From the NCBI GenBank assembly GCA_017430675.1, contig JAFRMM010000114.1, positions 1-5,214 on the forward strand: a DNA stretch of 5,214 nt, written 5' to 3'. Source of the DNA: Prevotella sp. Lineage in GTDB: Bacteria; Bacteroidota; Bacteroidia; Bacteroidales; Bacteroidaceae. The position numbers and the translations under genes are program-made. The notes beneath the pieces were generated by a model. It saw only the letters and a program-made list of their open reading frames with translations, was not told the origin of the DNA and searched no databases. Shown piece by piece: positions 1 through 5,214 of the stretch (positions are counted from its first letter, which is position 1; each line of letters opens with the position of its first letter).

Positions 1-2
1 AG

Positions 3-2450
3 AACAACTGGCACAAGAAGACGACCATCTACTGCTACACGACCGACGAGACCCGCGTCAACCACAAGATCCTCGACTCGCGCGGCGGCTCTAACTACTA
101 CGAGGTGCCCCTGCCCTGGGCCAACGGCGGAACATACGCCTCGCTGCCTGTCAATTTCTGCAAAGGCATGACCCCGGAGAACGGATGGAACCTCGTGATG
201 GTGTACTGCGGACGCCGCTACCCCTCCGACGCCAACTACATTGCGCTCTACAACAAGTACTCGGGCAAACTGCGCATGTTCTACTACATTCCCGAGCACA
301 TCAAGACCAACAATGCCAGCGGCTACCACTTCCAGGTGCTGATGCCTTCGGCCCTGGCCGAGCATTCGCCCTTCATGTATCCCGTGCCATACGAAAGGTC
401 TATCAGCAACCCCAAGTCCATCGGCGTAGATGTCACTAATGGCGACTACTGGTCGCAGTATATCACCCCGTACTGCGCCGCTCCCGACGCCCTGGGCCAG
501 GTGCAGCCCAAGCCGGGTTGGCAGGCCATCGACATCGACCTCTCGCTCTATCGCCAAAAGACGTTCACCGCCAACGGCTCCCCCCTGCAACTCATCACCC
601 GTGCCACCACCAAGTCGGTTATCGACCTGATTGGCAGTCAGACGGGCAGCATCACCGGCAGCATCGACATGAAGCAGTGCAGCGTCAACTCGGAGAGCGG
701 CGTCTTCGGCCCGATAGAGTCGCTGCTCAGCAAGGCCGGCGACCTTAAGGAACTCGTAAGCAATATCACGGATACCTACACGAAGTTTACCAAGGGCGAC
801 ATCTTCGACGGCGTGAAGGGCGTGGTCGACGCGGCCAAGGCGGGATGCGACTTCGTAGGCATAGACTACGGCCAGAAGGAGTCGGGCTTCAACGGCTACC
901 AGGGCGAGGCGAACCTGAAACTGGAGACAAGGATCGACATGAAAGGAACGAGCACCGAGCAGGCCGTCATAACGGGCCTGGCCGACCCGCAGATACCGAT
1001 GAAGTACTTCGACTTCGACGGCACCGGCTTCGGCGAGGGCGTATGGAACCTGCAGAAAGCCCCGGTGGTATGCTACACCAATACCTACGTCGACTGGAGA
1101 AGGCTGGACATCGGTTCAGAAGAGAAGTTTCACTATATCCTCTATCCGGAAAAGATGCCGAGCCCGTTCGGCGGACAGCCCTATTTGTGGGCTAACCAGA
1201 ATTACGACACCAAGGAGGAGAAGCCCTACCGCGGCCGCATCTGCTTCTTCGAACCCAGCAATATCCAGGTGAACATAAACCACAATGTGTTCCCGGAGAA
1301 TGACATCGACTACGTGAAGACCTTTGCCGTATGCGGCGTGCGCAAGGGCGTGAAGTTCGGAAGCACGGAAAAATACCGCACCGCCCAGGGCCTGGCTTCG
1401 AGCAAATACAAGGTGAGCAACGCGTGGAACTACCACAACCGTCCGCTGACCGAGGTGCCTTTCGATGCGCTGGAATCCCATCACGGTGGACAATATGACT
1501 ACAGCAATACTGACAAATGGAAGACGGGCGCCACGTTCGACGCGGAGAACTACGACGGCCGCAAGTGGGGACTCGTGGGCCGTGGCGACAGCGAATACCT
1601 CATCGAGCCGATGGCGCTCTGCGGCGACAACGAGACGTACAAGAGTTCAGACACCAAGAGGTATTACGACGCAGAGATGTGGATGCCGCCCTACGAAGTC
1701 ACCGTGACGATGATCCTGAAACTCAAGAGCAAGCCCACGCCGTTCGTCTTCACCCGTTCCTATCTGCCCGATTACAAGTATGTGGCTCCCAGCGATCTCT
1801 ACAAGGAGTACGAATATGTGCAAAATCACCGCGGCATATATTACGATGAAGAACTGTACAAATACCAGCAGGAGCACATCTTCAACCTCTATAATTGGTG
1901 TGCCCGTACGTTCGTGGCCGATGGCGGTACACCGACATCCTATGGTCTCAAATCATTTGGGGATGCTATTATATATGATGATGAGCCCGAATCATTCTAC
2001 CGTGCCATCGACGGTGACGTAAATACAGAATGGAAAGCCTATCAGACTGACTTCCTTATTCCGAACGTTGACAATTGGGCATTATCCAGCAATTATACCG
2101 TCCCCACCTGGTTTATAGAATTCCACACGCACATGTCCGCCAAGCCGAAACAACTCGTGCTGTGGACCGGTTTGGATGCACCTTGGGGGCGTCCCAGAAG
2201 CATCTGTGTGTATGCCAAGAGAGGCACCCCGACCGACCATTCAAAGACCTATAAATGCGACGACTGGGACGCTATCTATTCTAATGATGAATTGAATTTA
2301 CCCACGACTCCGACGACTAAATATGTCATCGACATACCTACCATATTCAGAGACTGGTATAACTGCTACCGCATCGAGATAAGAAAACTTTGGAAAGGCG
2401 ATGATATACATCTCGGAGAGATACAACTCGTATATGAAGGCGACGATTAA
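3..2450 (+). CDS. Large secreted/surface protein of unknown function with C-terminal F5/8 type C-like domain (5' partial)
   Basis: The frame is open from the left edge (first full codon at nt 3) to TAA at 2448-2450, so at least 815 residues are present and the true start and any signal peptide lie upstream. The GTG at 105 is an internal Val codon, because coding sequence of the same character (NNWHKKTTIYCYTTDE) continues before it. I do not recognise the family of the main body. It is rich in Tyr, Trp and Asp, as Bacteroidota surface proteins often are, and has an early segment ALYNKYSGKLRMFYYIP (about nt 243-293) and a helix-prone, low-aromatic stretch at about nt 710-850. The C-terminal part (about nt 1917-2447) resembles an F5/8 type C/discoidin galactose-binding-like domain: AIDGDVNTEWKA (from nt 2004), a beta-rich core with WFIEF, and a closing YRIEIRKLW...LGEIQLVYEG strand pair. 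Such domains usually bind glycans or other surface ligands. The next gene starts 15 nt downstream, so co-transcription is likely. Being coding is near certain; the domain call is moderate. Confidence 0.9.
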   Translation, partial: NNWHKKTTIYCYTTDETRVNHKILDSRGGSNYYEVPLPWANGGTYASLPVNFCKGMTPENGWNLVMVYCGRRYPSDANYIALYNKYSGKLRMFYYIPEHIKTNNASGYHFQVLMPSALAEHSPFMYPVPYERSISNPKSIGVDVTNGDYWSQYITPYCAAPDALGQVQPKPGWQAIDIDLSLYRQKTFTANGSPLQLITRATTKSVIDLIGSQTGSITGSIDMKQCSVNSESGVFGPIESLLSKAGDLKELVSNITDTYTKFTKGDIFDGVKGVVDAAKAGCDFVGIDYGQKESGFNGYQGEANLKLETRIDMKGTSTEQAVITGLADPQIPMKYFDFDGTGFGEGVWNLQKAPVVCYTNTYVDWRRLDIGSEEKFHYILYPEKMPSPFGGQPYLWANQNYDTKEEKPYRGRICFFEPSNIQVNINHNVFPENDIDYVKTFAVCGVRKGVKFGSTEKYRTAQGLASSKYKVSNAWNYHNRPLTEVPFDALESHHGGQYDYSNTDKWKTGATFDAENYDGRKWGLVGRGDSEYLIEPMALCGDNETYKSSDTKRYYDAEMWMPPYEVTVTMILKLKSKPTPFVFTRSYLPDYKYVAPSDLYKEYEYVQNHRGIYYDEELYKYQQEHIFNLYNWCARTFVADGGTPTSYGLKSFGDAIIYDDEPESFYRAIDGDVNTEWKAYQTDFLIPNVDNWALSSNYTVPTWFIEFHTHMSAKPKQLVLWTGLDAPWGRPRSICVYAKRGTPTDHSKTYKCDDWDAIYSNDELNLPTTPTTKYVIDIPTIFRDWYNCYRIEIRKLWKGDDIHLGEIQLVYEGDD
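1917..2447 (+). other. F5/8 type C (discoidin-like) domain at the C-terminus of the first gene
   Basis: This is a domain-level annotation inside the first CDS. The hallmark is an A-(I/F)-D-G-(D/N)-x-x-T-x-W block, here AIDGDVNTEWKA starting at nt 2004, which in this fold lies early in the domain and precedes the beta-sandwich core. The end matches the usual pattern of a final strand pair, YRIEIRKLWKGDDIHLGEIQLVYEG, just before the stop. The domain is about 175 residues, somewhat longer than the typical 130-150. The extra length sits around PNVDNWALSSNYTVPTW and the Thr/Pro-rich NLPTTPTTK segment. Carbohydrate binding is typical of the family but is not shown here. The underlying DNA is clearly more AT-rich than the rest of the gene. 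Confidence 0.65.
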
Positions 2451-2465
2451 ATAAAGAAAGAGACA
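2451..2465 (+). promoter_or_regulatory. Short purine-rich gap with probable translation initiation region
   Basis: The 15-nt spacer between the TAA of the first gene and the ATG at 2466 contains AAAGAAAGAGACA. It has no canonical GGAGG, which is normal in Bacteroidota, where A-rich leaders replace strong Shine-Dalgarno sites. There is no room for an independent promoter or terminator inside the gap, so the hydrolase gene is probably translated from the same transcript as the upstream gene. Confidence 0.45.
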
Positions 2466-4349
2466 ATGAAGAAGTTTAATCTATGGATGCTCGCCGCCAT
2501 CCTGACCATCTGCGGCGCAAGCGTGCTGACATCGTGCAGCAGCAATGACGACAATGCGGTGACCCCCGCGACTCCCGACGGCCCCGGCCCGCTGGCCGAG
2601 ACCATCGAGGGCCTGTGGTGGGGATTCTCTGTCGGAGAAGGCACCCTGAACGACGGCAGTCTGGAATACGCTGCCGCAATCATCGCCTATCGCCTGTCCA
2701 ACGACGGTACGGGAATGTGGCAGAAAATCTATCTCGACGATGAAGGCGCACCCGTATGGTCCTATGGTGAGATAGACAACGAGTCAGGTAATAATGCATA
2801 CGGTGAAATCAACTACACCTCTGCTGCCGACGGCACCATCGCCGTCAAGATCAAGCATCAGGAGTACTACTACGACGTTCCCACTGAATGGCAACTTCGT
2901 TACAACGACGGCAGCATCACCGGTACGGACAACGGGAACGACTATCAACTGACGCCTGCCACAGAGCAGATGGAGAAGATTATCTCCCTCTATGCCGAGG
3001 AAGTAAGGCACACCGGCAGCGACGAGAGCACCAGAGACCTGGCTGAGGACGTGGCCGACGTGAAGTACGAGATCATCAAGGACACCGCCATGTGGAAGTT
3101 CGATATCCTGTCGAACGTCTATGGTGCCGTGATGAAGGACCACGACATCGAGGCAGAACTCCAGAAGATGAGGGACGAGGCAGAAAAGCCGGTCCGCCTC
3201 AAGACCGCCACGGCCCGCGCCGCCGCTGCGACCCGCTCCGTGGCCGACCCCAAGGTGGCATGGATACCCTCGGGTTTCCGCTATATCGACTATACCTATG
3301 AGAGCGTCGATGAGCAGGGCAACCCCGTCACCCTCTCCTCGCGCGTCTGCTGGGGCGTAAACATGGGAGCCGGCAAGCACTACTTCGAGTTCCGCCCGTG
3401 CGACCTCGTGCTCTGCGCCCACTCCACCATCGCCGACGACCTGGAGGCTCCCACCTTAGGCGGATCGGCCGAGACGCTGATGCTGCAGGGCGACCGCGTG
3501 CTCATACTGCCCGACTACATCGGCTACGGCGTGACCAAGGACCGCGTACACCCCTACATCAACCACGACCTCTGCGCCCGGAACTGCATCGACGCGCTGA
3601 AGGCCGGCTACAAGGTGTTCGCCGACAAGTGCGGCTATCCGCTCCACCCCGACTGGAAGTTCTACGTGATAGGCGCTTCGCAGGGCGGCGGCAACGCACT
3701 CGCCATCCACAAGTGGCTCGACACCCACGAGGACTTTGCCAGCCGCTGGCGCTTCCAGTACAGCTACTGTGCCTCTGGACCCTACAGCCCCAAAATCACC
3801 TTCGAGAAATACTTCGAGCAGAAGGTGCTCGACTATCCCATCGTGCTGCCCCTGACGCTGAAGGCCATGTTCGCCGCATATCCCGACATCCTGGGTAAGT
3901 GGAAGGAGGAGGACTTCTACAGCGAGACCTACCTGCAGCACAAGCAGGACATCGACCTGATGATCAGCAGCAAGGAGTTCCAGTCGGGCTACATCAACGG
4001 CGAGATCTTCAAGATGTTCCCACACACGGGCGAGACGGGCATCAAGCCGGGCGAGCAGATATACATGACCGACATCCTGAACCCGGAGGTGTGCGACATG
4101 GAGTCGGAGAAGTGCAAGGCCCTCTTCCGCTGCTTCGAGAAGAACGACCTGACCAAGGGCTGGACACCTATCCACCCCATCCACCTCTACCATGGCAAGA
4201 GCGACACCTACGTGAGTTATGCCAACTCGGAGGCCGTGATGGCTGCCTTCCCCGACAAGGCCACGCTGAAGGAGCCTACAAAGCAGTTCTCCGATCACAT
4301 CAAGACCTGCGTCCTCTGGATGCTGTCGGTGGCGTTCGGGACGTGGTGA
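2466..4349 (+). CDS. Surface lipoprotein alpha/beta hydrolase (secreted lipase/esterase-like) with N-terminal beta-rich accessory domain
   Basis: This is a complete 627-residue protein. The ATG at 2466 is supported by the signal peptide directly behind it: MKK, a hydrophobic core and lipobox LTSC with Cys24 as lipidation site. SSNDDN follows, which fits a Bacteroidota surface-export signal. Residues ~38-160 form a beta-rich module (IEGLWWG near 47-53, YNDGSIT at 146-152) that resembles the module in the next gene. Residues ~160-260 are charged and helix-prone, ending in an Ala/Arg-rich linker (TATARAAAATRSV). The hydrolase runs from about residue 266 (WIPSGFRYIDYTYES). It shows AHSTI with His319 in the likely oxyanion-hole region, PDYIGYG at 349-355, the nucleophile elbow GASQGG with Ser405, LYHGKSD with Asp580 and SDHIK with His611, i.e. 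a complete triad in canonical order. The layout resembles secretory lipase/acyl-esterase relatives of the alpha/beta-hydrolase fold. Lipid or ester cleavage at the cell surface is likely; a peptidase or polysaccharide esterase role cannot be excluded. Confidence 0.93.
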   Translation: MKKFNLWMLAAILTICGASVLTSCSSNDDNAVTPATPDGPGPLAETIEGLWWGFSVGEGTLNDGSLEYAAAIIAYRLSNDGTGMWQKIYLDDEGAPVWSYGEIDNESGNNAYGEINYTSAADGTIAVKIKHQEYYYDVPTEWQLRYNDGSITGTDNGNDYQLTPATEQMEKIISLYAEEVRHTGSDESTRDLAEDVADVKYEIIKDTAMWKFDILSNVYGAVMKDHDIEAELQKMRDEAEKPVRLKTATARAAAATRSVADPKVAWIPSGFRYIDYTYESVDEQGNPVTLSSRVCWGVNMGAGKHYFEFRPCDLVLCAHSTIADDLEAPTLGGSAETLMLQGDRVLILPDYIGYGVTKDRVHPYINHDLCARNCIDALKAGYKVFADKCGYPLHPDWKFYVIGASQGGGNALAIHKWLDTHEDFASRWRFQYSYCASGPYSPKITFEKYFEQKVLDYPIVLPLTLKAMFAAYPDILGKWKEEDFYSETYLQHKQDIDLMISSKEFQSGYINGEIFKMFPHTGETGIKPGEQIYMTDILNPEVCDMESEKCKALFRCFEKNDLTKGWTPIHPIHLYHGKSDTYVSYANSEAVMAAFPDKATLKEPTKQFSDHIKTCVLWMLSVAFGTW

Positions 4350-4356
4350 TTTTTTA

Positions 4357-4384
4357 AGGGAAAAGTGAATAGGGAAAAGTGAAT
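4357..4384 (+). repeat. Tandem direct repeat, 14-bp unit, two perfect copies
   Basis: The unit AGGGAAAAGTGAAT occurs at 4357-4370 and again at 4371-4384 with no mismatch, followed by a further A that matches the start of a third unit. It lies 7 bp after the hydrolase stop codon. The function is unknown; it could vary in copy number through replication slippage or be part of a dispersed intergenic element. Confidence 0.9.
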
Positions 4385-4418
4385 AATTTGCTACCGCACT
4401 TTAAGGGCACGGCAAATT
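4385..4418. repeat. Inverted repeat AATTTGC / GCAAATT (possible hairpin or operator)
   Basis: AATTTGC at 4385-4391 is the exact reverse complement of GCAAATT at 4412-4418. The stem can be extended by CG/CG (4395-4396 with 4410-4411) if TAC bulges out, leaving a 13-nt loop. The stem is AT-rich at its base and no T-run follows, so it is a poor intrinsic terminator. A protein-binding site or part of a repeat element is equally plausible. Confidence 0.5.
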
Positions 4419-4445
4419 GTGAAATCGTAAAATTGTGAAATTGTA
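4414..4445 (+). repeat. Tandem direct repeat, 16-bp unit, two copies with one mismatch, next to a start codon
   Basis: Copy one, AAATTGTGAAATCGTA (4414-4429), and copy two, AAATTGTGAAATTGTA (4430-4445), differ only at C4426/T4442. A third copy would begin with the AAAT of 4446-4449, which overlaps the ATG at 4448. The unit itself looks like two half-repeats (AAATTGTG, AAATTGTA). The repeats form the translation initiation region of the downstream lipoprotein gene, so copy-number change would alter its leader. Confidence 0.85.
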
Positions 4446-4447
4446 AA

Positions 4448-5214
4448 ATGAATATGGTGAATTACAAATCAATCAACGGCAGGGGGATGAAGAGCATCCT
4501 CGCCTGCCTCGTGGCGATGGTCATGGGACTGTCGCTCACAGCATGCGTCGGCAACGACGACAATGCAGTACCCATCCCCGCAGGCCAGAATCCGCTGGGC
4601 GAACTGATCGCGGGCGACTGGTATGCCGTCTATAGCGCCACTGGCACCACAAAGGCTTGGAAGAAGGATGACATGACGGCGGAAACCACCGTCGACTACA
4701 CCCAGGTGATGGACAGTTACTACTTCGGCGACCTGGGAGACGAGTCGTATGGCACCCTGATACGCTACTACTATGCCGACGGCAATCTGGTGCCCACGGC
4801 CTTCAACATCATCCATTTCGACTACACATCGACACTGGAACAATCGCCAGCCTACGAGAAATACGGTATCGTCAAAGGGCAGGTAGCCATGACTCCTATT
4901 GAAGACAACACATGGCCATGGAGAGAGAATGCGCCGACAAGCGCCACGCTCTACTATGACAACGGCAGCATCACCGCCAGCGGACAGAACGGCCAGGAGA
5001 TCAGCCTGACAGCCGCCGACGAAACGATGACCGACTACCTGAACCATCTGTGGGGACAAGGTGGCGGCACATCCACCCCCTCTGCTGCCGATGCCTACAA
5101 GCCCAAGGCAGACCACAGCCGCTGGATGGCCCCGCTGAATGACAGCCGAATGGTGGCCGACCTCTCGCTGCCCGGCACCCACGATGCCTGCACCGGTGAG
5201 GGCTGGCATGTGGA
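4448..5214 (+). CDS. PI-PLC X domain-like surface lipoprotein (3' partial)
   Basis: The frame is open from the ATG at 4448 to the right edge (255 full codons); TGA at 4436-4438 closes it upstream. Start 4448 gives a 33-residue leader ending in lipobox LTAC with Cys33. ATG at 4454 or 4487 are alternatives, and 4487 (MKSILACLVAMVMG) would give a more usual short leader. VGNDDN follows the Cys, fitting surface export. Residues ~36-205 form a beta-rich module with NDDNAV, PLGELIAGDW (49-58), ESYGTLIRYYYADG, YYDNGSIT (169-176) and an LTAADETM tail, paralleling the preceding hydrolase. From residue ~225, RWMAPLNDSRMVADLSLPGTHDACT matches the start of PI-PLC X domains: W226, a DS pair and PGTHD at 242-246. 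His245 corresponds by motif to the catalytic His in the IPGTHDS motif of Bacillus PI-PLC. Cleavage of phosphatidylinositol or a GPI-like glycolipid is the family reaction; the substrate here is inferred, and the second catalytic half lies outside the window. Confidence 0.88.
   Translation, partial: MNMVNYKSINGRGMKSILACLVAMVMGLSLTACVGNDDNAVPIPAGQNPLGELIAGDWYAVYSATGTTKAWKKDDMTAETTVDYTQVMDSYYFGDLGDESYGTLIRYYYADGNLVPTAFNIIHFDYTSTLEQSPAYEKYGIVKGQVAMTPIEDNTWPWRENAPTSATLYYDNGSITASGQNGQEISLTAADETMTDYLNHLWGQGGGTSTPSAADAYKPKADHSRWMAPLNDSRMVADLSLPGTHDACTGEGWHV

Larger units (their letters stand above)
4350..4447 (+). other. Repeat-dense 98-bp intergenic region
   Basis: This is the only non-coding stretch of any length in the window and it is distinctly AT-rich. 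In order it holds a T-run right after the hydrolase stop (4350-4355), two tandem copies of a 14-bp unit (4357-4384), a 7-bp inverted repeat with a 20-nt spacer (4385-4418) and two tandem copies of a 16-bp unit (4414-4445) ending 2 bp before the next start codon. I see no confident Bacteroidota promoter: ATAATTTG at 4383-4390 only partly resembles the TAnnTTTG -7 element and has no clear -33 partner. Both flanking genes read in the same direction, so read-through is possible. Confidence 0.7.

Noticed and set aside
105..107. GTG as the start codon of the first gene
   Set aside because: The same frame is open and protein-like back to nt 3, so the gene continues off the left edge and the GTG is an internal Val.
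2447..2683. Minus-strand small gene overlapping the start of the hydrolase
   Set aside because: It is antisense to the lipoprotein signal peptide, has no recognisable motif and would overlap both neighbouring coding ends.
4321..4356. Intrinsic terminator at the end of the hydrolase gene (T-run 4350-4355)
   Set aside because: The only hairpin upstream is a 3-4 bp stem around CGT-TCGGG-ACG, about 7-10 nt from the T-run. That is too weak and badly spaced to call.
4383..4390. Bacteroidota -7 promoter element (TAnnTTTG) before the PI-PLC-like gene
   Set aside because: ATAATTTG matches only in its 3' half and no TTG-type -33 element lies at the expected distance. A promoter may exist but is not supported by sequence alone.
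4357..4445. CRISPR array
   Set aside because: The repeats are 14 and 16 bp, directly adjacent without spacers, with only two copies each.
3456..5209. Long minus-strand open frames (3456-4298, 4469-5209; also 2784-3422)
   Set aside because: They lie opposite well-supported plus-strand genes with recognisable motifs. Their low-complexity Val/Leu/His/Gly-rich translations are typical of GC-rich antisense shadows.

Overview
The window looks like a Bacteroidales genome, probably Prevotellaceae or Bacteroidaceae. Two genes begin with type II (lipoprotein) signal peptides followed by an Asx/Asp-rich stretch right after the lipobox cysteine, which is the usual Bacteroidota signal for export to the cell surface. 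The first of these has the MKKFNLWMLAAILTICG-type leader common in Prevotella and Bacteroides lipoproteins. Shine-Dalgarno sites are weak or absent, and most of the coding DNA is GC-rich. The exact genus cannot be fixed from the sequence.

All three genes read on the plus strand. (1) nt 3-2450 is the 3' part of a large protein whose start lies outside the window. Most of it is unrecognised, but its last ~180 residues resemble an F5/8 type C (discoidin-like, carbohydrate-binding) domain. (2) nt 2466-4349, after a 15-nt gap, is a complete 627-residue surface lipoprotein: an N-terminal beta-rich accessory domain, a charged helical linker and an alpha/beta-hydrolase domain with a visible Ser-Asp-His triad. 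(3) nt 4448 to the right edge is the 5' part of another lipoprotein. It carries a related N-terminal accessory domain and then enters what looks like a PI-PLC X (phosphatidylinositol-specific phospholipase C) domain, cut by the window edge just after the PGTHD motif. The only gap (98 bp, nt 4350-4447) is packed with two families of short direct repeats and one inverted repeat.

The main point of interest is that two neighbouring genes encode unrelated esterase-type enzymes (an alpha/beta hydrolase and a PI-PLC-like protein) that appear to share one N-terminal module, next to a protein ending in a probable ligand-binding domain. The likely reading is a surface-displayed lipid- or ester-cleaving cassette, perhaps acting on host- or diet-derived lipids, GPI-type anchors or inositol phospholipids. 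The substrate is an inference; nothing in the sequence names it.
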